Origin: JBFLVQ01 sp040758525
GTDB taxonomy: Bacteria; Acidobacteriota; Blastocatellia; Chloracidobacteriales; JADJPF01
Direction: 5' to 3'
Assembly: GCA_040758525.1 (NCBI GenBank)
Contig: JBFLVQ010000162.1
Coordinates: forward strand, 1 to 15,096
DNA length: 15,096 nucleotides
Positions 6,853-14,047 of this stretch are shown piece after piece; the first letter of the stretch is position 1, and every line of letters begins with the position of its first letter. The position numbers were made by a program, and so were the translations under genes. Under the pieces are notes generated by a model that was not told where the DNA came from, made no database searches, and saw only the letters and a list, made by a program, of their open reading frames with translations.

Positions 6853-8643
6853 TTATCGATCGATGCGTATACGCAGCTCCTTCAACTGTTCAGAGGAGAC
6901 TTCGCTAGGCGAATCGGTCATTAGACAGGAGGCACGTGCTGTCTTTGGGAAAGCAATCACTTCACGAATCGAGGATTCACCAGCTAGTAGTGCTACCAAT
7001 CGATCCAGACCTAGTGCAATGCCACCATGTGGTGGTGTTCCATGTGTGAGTGCATCTAGGAAGAAACCAAATCGCCGTCGCGCTTCTTCATCAGTAAACC
7101 CTAACACACGGAATATATCTTGCTGAATATCAGGGCGATGGATACGTATGGAGCCACCTCCTAGTTCTACTCCATTCAAGACTAGGTCATAGGCTTTGGC
7201 ATAAACATCACCTGGTTGTGGATTGTCGCCTGTTAATTTCTCTAGATCCTCATCACGTGGTGAAGTGAAGGGATGATGTTTAGCATACCAGCGCTTATCC
7301 TCTGAATGATATTCAAACATAGGAAATTCAGTCACCCAAAGGAAATGCCATTTATTATTGTCGATAAGATTTTCTCGTCGCCCTAGCTCTAGCCGTAGTC
7401 CACCTAAAGCATCAGCAACCAAGTCGCGTGTACCAGCAATGATACAGACCATATCACCTGCATTAGCACCAGCACGTGCGGCAAACTGACGTAGTCTCTC
7501 TTCACCTAGATTCTTTAACAATGAAGAGGTCAGTTCATTTGTCTCGCTTAATTTGATCCAGGCCATACCTGCTGCGCCATGCTTTTCGCGCACATAGGCA
7601 ATCAGATTATCAATCTGGTTACGCGCATATTTTGCCCCACCCTGGAGCATTATTGCTTTTATCTGTCCGCCTTCTTCAAGAAGTTTTTCGAATGCGGCAA
7701 ACCCGCTGCCAGCTATCAGATCACTAAGATCTACCAGTTCCATACCAAAACGCGTATCCGGTTTGTCTGAGCCAAAACGGGTCATCGCTTCATCATAGCT
7801 TAACCGTGGGAAAGGTCTGGGCACCACAATATCGCGTGCAGCAAACATCTCTACAATCAGTGGCTCAATTAAACTAAAGATATCTTCTGGTTGTGCGAAT
7901 GACATCTCAATATCGATCTGAGTAAACTCCGGTTGACGATCAGCACGCAGATCCTCATCACGAAAACAGCGTGCGATCTGGTAGTAACGGTCCATTCCGG
8001 CAATCATCAAGATCTGTTTGAAGAGTTGTGGAGATTGAGGTAAGGCATAAAACTCACCTGGATTAAGACGACTAGGCACCAAATAGTCGCGTGCTCCTTC
8101 AGGTGTTGATTTGGTTAGGATGGGTGTCTCAATCTCAAAGAATCCTTCACGATCTAGATAATTTCGCGCCATCATAGTGAGTCTATGGCGTAGTCGTAGA
8201 TTCTCTTGCATCTTCTGGCGGCGCAAATCTAAGTAGCGGTACTTGAGCCGCAGATCTTCTGCGGGAGGTTTAGGCGTATCTAGTTCGAAAGGAGGTGTCT
8301 TCGCCTCATTAAAGATGAAGAGCTGTTCCGCAACTACTTCGATTTCGCCAGTATTAATATTGGGATTGATCGTATCATCGGTACGCTTGACAACTTGACC
8401 CTGTACAGCGCAGGTGTATTCAGAACGTAGCCGCTTAGCTTTAGCATGCGCTTGCGGGAAACGTTCTTCATTGAATACCACTTGTGTGATACCTTCGCGA
8501 TCACGTAGATCAATAAAAGTGAGTGGGCCGAAATCACGCCGTCTATGCACCCAGCCCATTAAGGTGACTGATTGGCCTACATGCTCGGCACGTAGTTCGC
8601 CGGCCCTGTGTGTTCGTTTCAGTGTTCCTAAATTATCTAACAT
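6853..8643 (-). CDS. aspS: Aspartyl-tRNA synthetase
   Basis: A class II synthetase that charges tRNA-Asp with aspartate in the cytosol. At 596 residues it is the long bacterial type, which has an extra GAD domain inserted between motifs 2 and 3. The N-terminal anticodon-binding OB-fold is residues 1-105 (GWVHRRRDFGPLTFIDLRDREG). Motif 2 is FRDEDLRADRQPEFTQID at 227-244 and motif 3 is GIALGLDRLVALLAG at 541-555. The residue in RRRD-x-G that influences tRNA-Asp/tRNA-Asn discrimination is Phe38, neither the His nor the Leu I associate with the studied non-discriminating and discriminating enzymes, so specificity cannot be read from this site. The ATG shares one base with the hisS stop (TAATG), so translation is coupled to hisS. 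Confidence 0.97.
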   Translation of the reverse strand: MLDNLGTLKRTHRAGELRAEHVGQSVTLMGWVHRRRDFGPLTFIDLRDREGITQVVFNEERFPQAHAKAKRLRSEYTCAVQGQVVKRTDDTINPNINTGEIEVVAEQLFIFNEAKTPPFELDTPKPPAEDLRLKYRYLDLRRQKMQENLRLRHRLTMMARNYLDREGFFEIETPILTKSTPEGARDYLVPSRLNPGEFYALPQSPQLFKQILMIAGMDRYYQIARCFRDEDLRADRQPEFTQIDIEMSFAQPEDIFSLIEPLIVEMFAARDIVVPRPFPRLSYDEAMTRFGSDKPDTRFGMELVDLSDLIAGSGFAAFEKLLEEGGQIKAIMLQGGAKYARNQIDNLIAYVREKHGAAGMAWIKLSETNELTSSLLKNLGEERLRQFAARAGANAGDMVCIIAGTRDLVADALGGLRLELGRRENLIDNNKWHFLWVTEFPMFEYHSEDKRWYAKHHPFTSPRDEDLEKLTGDNPQPGDVYAKAYDLVLNGVELGGGSIRIHRPDIQQDIFRVLGFTDEEARRRFGFFLDALTHGTPPHGGIALGLDRLVALLAGESSIREVIAFPKTARASCLMTDSPSEVSSEQLKELRIRIDR

Positions 8644-9920
8644 TATTCGATTCCTGCCTTGAGCTTAGCGATTAAATCCGCTTCGGTAATTTCGGTCTGT
8701 AGGCCGCTTGCCATATCACGTAGAATGAAGCGACCACTGGCCAATTCATTATCTCCTATAAGTAGAGCATATTTTGCTTGTGACTTATCGGCTAGCCGCA
8801 TAGAACTTTTCAGACTACGACTCTCAAAATCCATTGCACAGCCTATTCCTTGCTTGCGTAGACGACTTGCTAATAGCAATGTGAACTCAAAAGCCTGCTT
8901 GCCTAAGTGAGCAAGAAAGATTTGTGGTTGCGCTGGATCAGTTACATCCTCAGGTAATGACATTACAAAGCGATCCAGCCCCAGCGCAAAGCCAAATCCT
9001 TTAACGGGCGGTCCACCGAGCGTTTCAGAAAGCCCATCATAGCGACCACCACCGAGCAAGGAATTTTGCGCTCCTAAACTTCCTGAATAAGAAGTAACTT
9101 CAAATGCGGTTCGCGTATAGTAATCGAGTCCGCGCACTAGTCGCGAATCGATCTGATAATTGATTCCACGTGCTTCTAGATGGCGACGGAATTCAGCGAA
9201 ATGATCAGCACATTCTTGGCACAATAGCTCTAGCGTTGATGGGAGTTGACGGACGATATCTACATCCTCTTTACAATCGAGCACACGCAGAATATTGGTC
9301 TGATAGCGCTGATTACAGTTAGCGCACATCTGCGCTAAGCGTGGTCCAATCTCGGCACGCAACATCTCATTAAGACGAGGACGGCAATTTCGGCAACCAA
9401 CCGAATTGATTAATAGCTGTGTATCAGTGATACGGCACTGTTCGAGCATCCATTGAATCATCTCGATCACTTCTGCCTCAATGGCAGGATTATCACTCTT
9501 ACCAATCACTTCAACACCAATTTGATAGAACTGGCGAAAGCGTCCTTTCGCGCCACGTTCACGACGAAACTGTGGACCTATATAGTAGAGCTTAACAAGA
9601 TCAGATTGTGTCCATATTTTATGCTCGATAAAGGCACGGATCACGGGAGCCGTATTTTCTGGTCGTAGTGTAAGTTTGTCACCATTGATATCGGTCCAGC
9701 TATACATCTCCTTTGAGACAATATCGGTCTCCTCGCCAACACCACGTGCAAACAGATCTGTATGCTCAAAGATAGGGGTGCGAATCTCTTGAAACCGATA
9801 GCGACGAAATGCTTCACGTGCAACTGCTTCAACATGCTGGAAGCGATGCGAATGTGCAGAACTGTCTGTAGTAAATTCGCTTGGTAAAATATCTCTAGTG
9901 TACTTTACTGTCTTAATCAT
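8643..9920 (-). CDS. hisS: Histidyl-tRNA synthetase
   Basis: A class II synthetase that charges tRNA-His with histidine, 425 residues, normal for the family. Motif 2 lies in YYIGPQFRRERGAKGRF (about 112-128). The histidine-specific block LVRGLDYYTRTAFEV is at 261-275 and motif 3, GFGFALGLDRFVM, at 308-320. The C-terminal anticodon-binding domain follows. The insertion domain carries cysteine pairs at C176/C179, C199/C202 and C234/C237, plus C216 in RVLDCKED. Such pairs are familiar in a subset of bacterial enzymes and probably bind zinc. The start ATG at 9920 overlaps the end of the upstream gamma-carbonic-anhydrase-like gene by 8 bp, and its stop overlaps aspS by 1 bp. The hisS-aspS pairing is common in bacteria. 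Confidence 0.97.
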   Translation of the reverse strand: MIKTVKYTRDILPSEFTTDSSAHSHRFQHVEAVAREAFRRYRFQEIRTPIFEHTDLFARGVGEETDIVSKEMYSWTDINGDKLTLRPENTAPVIRAFIEHKIWTQSDLVKLYYIGPQFRRERGAKGRFRQFYQIGVEVIGKSDNPAIEAEVIEMIQWMLEQCRITDTQLLINSVGCRNCRPRLNEMLRAEIGPRLAQMCANCNQRYQTNILRVLDCKEDVDIVRQLPSTLELLCQECADHFAEFRRHLEARGINYQIDSRLVRGLDYYTRTAFEVTSYSGSLGAQNSLLGGGRYDGLSETLGGPPVKGFGFALGLDRFVMSLPEDVTDPAQPQIFLAHLGKQAFEFTLLLASRLRKQGIGCAMDFESRSLKSSMRLADKSQAKYALLIGDNELASGRFILRDMASGLQTEITEADLIAKLKAGIE

Positions 9921-10440
9921 TTAATCTCGCTTCCAAATATTCATCCTTTAGTTCAACGTAGTGTTGCCAATTGATCTGCATACGATGAAGATCATCAGGG
10001 GTCAATTCTCGTTTCACCTTAGCAGGTACGCCAGCTACTAATGAGCGTGGTGGGATCTTCATTCCCATAGGTACCATCGTGCCGGCAGCAATCAATGACT
10101 GCTCGCCAACCTCAGCGCCGTCCAGAACAATTGCGCCCATACCGATCAGTGCGCCATCCTTAACCGTACAGCCATGCAAGATCACGCCATGGCCCATTGT
10201 TACTGCATCACCAATGATAGTTGGATAGGTATCAGTAGTAACATGAATTACCGAACAGTCCTGTATGTTAGTATTGCTACCAATACGTATATAGTAGACA
10301 TCGCCACGGATCACAGTGTTGAACCAGACACTAGAGTGAGCGCCGATCTCGACATCACCAATAATCACAGCAGTAGGTGCAACAAAGACACTAACATCGA
10401 TTTTAGGCAACTTGCCTTGATAAGGCAGTATGTTCGCCAT
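9913..10440 (-). CDS. Gamma-class carbonic anhydrase-like protein
   Basis: This 175-residue protein belongs to the left-handed beta-helix (hexapeptide-repeat) gamma carbonic anhydrase family, which includes Cam, YrdA, PaaY and CaiE. Family members form trimers with a metal between subunits; some hydrate CO2 and many have unproven activity. All three metal-binding histidines are present, as H66 (CSVIHV), H84 and H89 (TMGHGVILHG), along with R45 and D47 (VIRGDV) and Q60-D61. The helix ends with PPRSLVAGVPAKVKREL and a C-terminal alpha-helix. An AGGAG ribosome site precedes the ATG at 10440. It leads the operon with hisS and aspS and overlaps hisS by 8 bp. Active carbonic anhydrase is plausible but not shown. 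Confidence 0.92.
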   Translation of the reverse strand: MANILPYQGKLPKIDVSVFVAPTAVIIGDVEIGAHSSVWFNTVIRGDVYYIRIGSNTNIQDCSVIHVTTDTYPTIIGDAVTMGHGVILHGCTVKDGALIGMGAIVLDGAEVGEQSLIAAGTMVPMGMKIPPRSLVAGVPAKVKRELTPDDLHRMQINWQHYVELKDEYLEARLND

Positions 10441-10488
10441 AACTTTCTCCTGCCGAAAGCCGGTTTCGGTACAAGGTTAAGAGTTGGC

Positions 10489-10517
10489 AGACTAGCATAA
10501 ATCCCACGTCCTGACAA
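10489..10517 (-). promoter_or_regulatory. Putative promoter for gamma-CA/hisS/aspS operon
   Basis: On the minus strand, TTGTCA (10517-10512) and TAGTCT (10494-10489) are separated by 17 bases, and TGC just before the -10 gives an extended -10. The -10 box itself is a weak match. The leader would be about 40 nt and contain a small hairpin with stems CCGAAA/TTTCGG (10453-10469) just ahead of the AGGAG ribosome site. Confidence 0.4.
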
Positions 10518-10548
10518 TGTAGCAGAGAACCGACGGTTAGCCTTCCAA

Positions 10549-10577
10549 TTGACTTGGTCTGCTCAAGTTGATACTAT
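10549..10577 (+). promoter_or_regulatory. Sigma70-type promoter for the 10673 gene
   Basis: TTGACT (10549-10554) and TACTAT (10572-10577) are separated by exactly 17 bases, close to consensus. Transcription would start near 10584, giving a leader of about 90 nt. It is the counterpart of the minus-strand promoter at 10489-10517. No gene is seen in 10441-10672. Confidence 0.6.
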
Positions 10578-10672
10578 GGCCTACGATCTCCCCTATCTGT
10601 TCGGTTAGCCAGCAACTCCCGGAGAATTTGGATTAAAGGGGAACAGGGTTGCTTTAGAACCAGGAGGTGCGT

Positions 10673-11788
10673 GTGTCCGAAAAAGATCTGCCGTTCTTCT
10701 TTGACCCTAATAATGATAATCCCGTTAGCAAACCGTCGGAAGTATCTCGCAAGAGGCGAAATTATTATGATGAGTATATGATGTTGGCTACCACCAGCCA
10801 ATTTCTTACTACCATCAACACTATCTCGCTCTACGGTGATGAACTATCAAGCTATGATAGCAGCGATATCGCTGAGATGGCGGAGCGATGGCGGCGTGCG
10901 CCACTAGAATACCCCCCTGAGCAAGTACAAACACTTGTGAAGCGACTAGATGAATTCCGCGCCCGTATCGAAGCTAATGATGAGCGTGTCAGCCCGTCGA
11001 ATATGCGACGCCTCTTTGAGAGCGTAGGCACGCCTGAATCTACCTCGCTTGAACGTATTATCCGTTTTTACCTGACTAGGCACGAAAAATCGACTACCAC
11101 TCGTGACAAGCTCGACTTGATAGTAACGCGCTGGGGTTCATTTCGTATTCCTGGTGCGGAGCGTATGGTGGTACTAAGAGCGGAGCGTAATCTCAAACAG
11201 AAGTTAGAGAAGATATTCAGCGAACTGGGGCTGGAGTTAGATACTGGCTTTCAGGAAGGCGAAGTGCTTAATTGGCTCGAACGCTATAGCGAATCGCTAC
11301 TCAAAGTCGAGCGTATGCAGGATATTGTTGAGAAGAACTACAAAACGAAATTACGCGAGTTCAAACTTGCGCTAGGCAATTTCTTCTATCGTCCTGGTGT
11401 GTTGGCAGCGATTGTTGATGTCAATGTGATGCTACATAACATAATGCAGGAGTTCTATCTATCTGAGCGAGCGCGTTTAGAACTCTATGTAGATCACGCC
11501 AAGCGCAAAACTGGTGAACTACCACCACTTCCGCCCGACAATACACTTTTTACGCTGATGAGTCGTGCTGAGGAGATGCGTCGTATCCTTGACGAAACAC
11601 AAGCAGCGATCGTTGCACAGCAAGTTGTTGATCAACCCCAACAGACGACTAATACAACACCAGAAGGCGCTGAGGCCGGCAAGCCTAGTGTGGAACAGCT
11701 TGTCTCATTGCTTGAACAGACACTAAAGCGTACTAATGATCTAAGCCAGCAGATTCAGCAAGAGATTACTAAGATCTATGATAAATAG
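10673..11788 (+). CDS. Uncharacterised helical cytosolic protein
   Basis: I do not recognise this 371-residue protein. It has no signal peptide, no clear membrane segment and no cysteines. Predicted secondary structure by eye is mostly helix, rich in Arg, Glu and Leu. Residues near 135-200 include RWGSFRIPGAERMVVLRAERNLKQK in segments. A more hydrophobic stretch, FFYRPGVLAAIVDVNVMLHNI, lies around 236-256 when read in parts. A Gln/Thr-rich linker (QQVVDQPQQTTNTTPEG) precedes a C-terminal coiled-coil-like helix ending QQIQQEITKIYDK. A GTG start at 10673 is chosen because AGGAGG (10662-10667) is five bases upstream; an in-frame GTG at 10667 lies inside that ribosome site. It is alone on its transcript, ends 17 bp from the convergent rnhA stop, and matches its neighbours in base use. 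Confidence 0.85.
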   Translation: MSEKDLPFFFDPNNDNPVSKPSEVSRKRRNYYDEYMMLATTSQFLTTINTISLYGDELSSYDSSDIAEMAERWRRAPLEYPPEQVQTLVKRLDEFRARIEANDERVSPSNMRRLFESVGTPESTSLERIIRFYLTRHEKSTTTRDKLDLIVTRWGSFRIPGAERMVVLRAERNLKQKLEKIFSELGLELDTGFQEGEVLNWLERYSESLLKVERMQDIVEKNYKTKLREFKLALGNFFYRPGVLAAIVDVNVMLHNIMQEFYLSERARLELYVDHAKRKTGELPPLPPDNTLFTLMSRAEEMRRILDETQAAIVAQQVVDQPQQTTNTTPEGAEAGKPSVEQLVSLLEQTLKRTNDLSQQIQQEITKIYDK

Positions 11789-11805
11789 CTGTCTGGATCA
11801 CAATG

Positions 11806-12270
11806 TTAGGAAGTGAAAGATGGTTCATTGAGAATATCAGCAAGAACCTGTGGATCGACCCGGCCCGCGCGTGCAATCGCGTTAGCCGCTGCGTCGCAAC
11901 GCTCCTGTAGGTCATGACCGGCATGCCCACGTGTCCAAGTCCAAATGGCTTGATGGTTTTTGATTGCACGCTCAAGTCGTGTCCAGAAGGCATGATTGGC
12001 CTTCTTACGGAATTGGCCCAGCATCGTCTTGATTAAGTACTGTGAATCAGAGATCACAGTTACTTGGCAGGGTTCACGTAACTGCTCGAAGCCTATACAC
12101 GCCGCGACAATCTCAGCTTGTTGATTGCTGGCGTTGCCTAGGTATTCGCCATAGATCTTGCGTGTGTCTTTGTATTCCAAAATAGCAGCGGCAGCAGCGC
12201 GGCTTTCCCCCGCCTGATAATCAGCATTGCCTAGACTGCAGCCATCACATACTAGCAGCACTTCTTTCAT
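11806..12270 (-). CDS. rnhA: Ribonuclease HI
   Basis: RNase HI cuts the RNA strand of RNA/DNA hybrids, removing primers and R-loops. The 154-residue product carries the four acidic catalytic residues: D9 (VCDG), E53 (NQQAEIVAAC), D75 (VISDSQYLIKTM) and D126 (ERCDAAANAIAR). The catalytic-loop histidine in TRGHAGH (H116) and the NASNQQAE block are also present. The N-terminal DG is followed by CSLGNAD rather than the commoner glycine-rich loop, and the basic handle region is short. I chose the ATG at 12270 because GGAGAAGG precedes it. A TTG at 12285 would place that ribosome site inside the gene. It diverges from thrC and converges with the gene at 10673. Confidence 0.92.
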   Translation of the reverse strand: MKEVLLVCDGCSLGNADYQAGESRAAAAAILEYKDTRKIYGEYLGNASNQQAEIVAACIGFEQLREPCQVTVISDSQYLIKTMLGQFRKKANHAFWTRLERAIKNHQAIWTWTRGHAGHDLQERCDAAANAIARAGRVDPQVLADILNEPSFTS

Positions 12271-12340
12271 TGACCTTCTCCACAAGGCTTTATTAACCTA
12301 TTGATAGCTAAATTTTGGCAAATTCAGAGATATCGATCAA

Positions 12341-13708
12341 ATGGGAAAACAGATACCAATGGCTAACTATACACGCGCTTACTTACAATGTATTAACAAA
12401 AACTGCCATCGTCGTTTCGAAATCAGCACAAAGCTTTACACTTGTATAGGCTGCAATGATCTACTAGACATTGTCTATGACTGGGGCAAGTTCGACCCTG
12501 AGGAGTTAAAAGAGTGCTTCCGTACGCGTCGAGCCTCCTTTATGCCAATTGATCAGAGCGGTGTATGGCGTTTCCGTGAACTGATCCCTTTTCTTGCCCA
12601 TATCGATAATGTGGTAACAATCGCAGAAGGCAACACCCCGCTCTACGATGCCCCGCGTAGCGCTGAGTATGCTGGATTACAGACTTTGACACTTAAGCAT
12701 CTAGGTCTTAATCCTACTGGCTCATTTAAGGATAATGGTATGACAACCGCAATTTCACAGGCGCGTGCGCTTGGTGCACGCGCCGTGGCCTGCGCCAGTA
12801 CAGGTAACACTTCTGCTTCAATGGCTGCTTATGCTGCGCGTGCTGGAATGCGTGCAGCAGTATTCATTCCAGGTGGTCAAATCGCTTTTGGCAAGCTCTC
12901 GCAGAGTCTAGATTATGGTGCACAGACCCTACAGATCGAAGGTGATTTTGATACAGCAATGAGATTGGTATTGGAATTGAGTCAGCAGACCGATCTCTAT
13001 TTGCTTAATTCGATCAATCCATTTCGCCTAGAAGGTCAGAAGGCAATTGCTTTTGAACTACTAGAACAATGTGGTTGGCAGTCCCCTGATCGTGTGGTTG
13101 TACCAGGAGGCAATCTTGGCAATAGTTCTGCGCTTGGCAAAGGTTTTTACGAGGCATATGAATTAGGTTTGATCGATCGTTTACCCAAGTTGCATATCAT
13201 TCAGGCTGAAGGTGCCAACCCGCTGGCACAGATGTTTGCGACAGGCGAGCGAGAAAAACTACCCTTGATCGAGGATGCTCATACACTTGCCACCGCGATC
13301 AAGATTGGTCGTCCTGTCTCCTGGAAGAAGGCACTACGTGCACTCGATTGGTGTGCTGGAGGCGGCTGCCATCAGGTTTCTGAACAGGAGATCGCTGATG
13401 CCAAGGCAATCATTGGCCGTGATGGTATTGGCTGTGAACCGGCTTCAGCAGTTACCCTTGCAGGGATACGTCAATTAGTTTCTGCTGGCAAGATCGATCG
13501 TGAAGAAAAAGTGGTTGCGATCCTTACTGGTAATCTACTTAAGGATCCAGATTACACAATCAATTACCATCTAGATTCACTCTATGAGAATGCTAGCTAT
13601 ACTACACAGGTAGACCAGCAGACAGGCAAGATCACTAGTACATTTGCTAATCGGCCCTTGCCTGTGCCAGCTGAAAAAGAGGCAATTAAACGTGCTTTGG
13701 CTCTCTAA
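12341..13708 (+). CDS. thrC: Threonine synthase
   Basis: A pyridoxal-phosphate enzyme that converts O-phosphohomoserine to threonine and phosphate. The 455-residue protein has the fold-type II architecture. A zinc-ribbon-like N-terminus has C17, C22, C35 and C38 (QCINKNC and YTCIGC). The cofactor lysine is K130 in NPTGSFKDNGM. STGNTSASMAAYAARAG follows, VVPGGNLGNSSALG binds phosphate, and GCEPASAVTLAG lies near residue 375. ILTGNLLKDPDY near the end is typical of this bacterial/archaeal form rather than the E. coli ThrC type. The first ATG (12341) is used; an ATG at 12359 is also possible, and neither has a strong ribosome site. It diverges from rnhA across 70 bp in which I see no convincing promoter, and it may share a transcript with the downstream zinc-ribbon gene. 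Confidence 0.95.
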   Translation: MGKQIPMANYTRAYLQCINKNCHRRFEISTKLYTCIGCNDLLDIVYDWGKFDPEELKECFRTRRASFMPIDQSGVWRFRELIPFLAHIDNVVTIAEGNTPLYDAPRSAEYAGLQTLTLKHLGLNPTGSFKDNGMTTAISQARALGARAVACASTGNTSASMAAYAARAGMRAAVFIPGGQIAFGKLSQSLDYGAQTLQIEGDFDTAMRLVLELSQQTDLYLLNSINPFRLEGQKAIAFELLEQCGWQSPDRVVVPGGNLGNSSALGKGFYEAYELGLIDRLPKLHIIQAEGANPLAQMFATGEREKLPLIEDAHTLATAIKIGRPVSWKKALRALDWCAGGGCHQVSEQEIADAKAIIGRDGIGCEPASAVTLAGIRQLVSAGKIDREEKVVAILTGNLLKDPDYTINYHLDSLYENASYTTQVDQQTGKITSTFANRPLPVPAEKEAIKRALAL

Positions 13709-13710
13709 GC

Positions 13711-13740
13711 TTGCCTCGCGCCGTGCTTTTCAGGTATCTT
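13711..13740 (+). promoter_or_regulatory. Possible promoter before the zinc-ribbon gene
   Basis: TTGCCT (13711-13716) and TATCTT (13735-13740) are 18 bases apart in the 69-bp gap after thrC. The match is moderate and the leader would be about 30 nt. The same gap can fold through TGCTTTTC (13724-13731) and GAAAAGCA (13751-13758). It is possible that the downstream gene has its own promoter, but read-through from thrC is equally likely. Confidence 0.3.
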
Positions 13741-13777
13741 ACGGTGCTTGGAAAAGCAACCTTTCCGAGGGGCACAT

Positions 13778-14032
13778 ATGGAGATCATTAAGTTAGCAAA
13801 CCATCAACAGGTCTGTTCGGTAAAGAACGAGAAGGGTGAGATCTGCTCAGGTCATCTAAAAGAATGGATGACAGCGCCCGACAGTGTGATTAAACAATTA
13901 AAGCCAGGGCAGCGGCTCTATCGCTGCAAGCGCTGTAAGACAGCTTATATGTCACCACCACAAAATCACCTACATGCAGGCGAGGGTGGAGTGATGCTAC
14001 CACCCCAGACTCCTGAGGTTATTATCAAGTAA
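13778..14032 (+). CDS. Small Cys4 zinc-ribbon protein, function unknown
   Basis: An 84-residue protein of no function known to me. It has two cysteine pairs, C13-x9-C23 and C50-x2-C53 (YRCKRCKTAYM), spaced as in a zinc ribbon. Between them lies a basic helix-turn stretch. The C-terminal 28 residues are Pro/Gly/His-rich and look disordered. There is no signal peptide. The ATG at 13778 is preceded by CCGAGGGG at proper distance; an in-frame TTG at 13748 has no ribosome site and would run through this one. It follows thrC by 69 bp and converges with the GHMP kinase gene, their stops 15 bp apart. It could bind RNA, DNA or a protein partner; nothing here decides. Confidence 0.82.
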   Translation: MEIIKLANHQQVCSVKNEKGEICSGHLKEWMTAPDSVIKQLKPGQRLYRCKRCKTAYMSPPQNHLHAGEGGVMLPPQTPEVIIK

Positions 14033-14047
14033 GCGTGTTTATCCACT

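Noticed and set aside
12286..12340. TTGATA at 12301 as the -35 of a thrC promoter
   Set aside because: At 16-18 bases downstream no hexamer resembles a -10 box.
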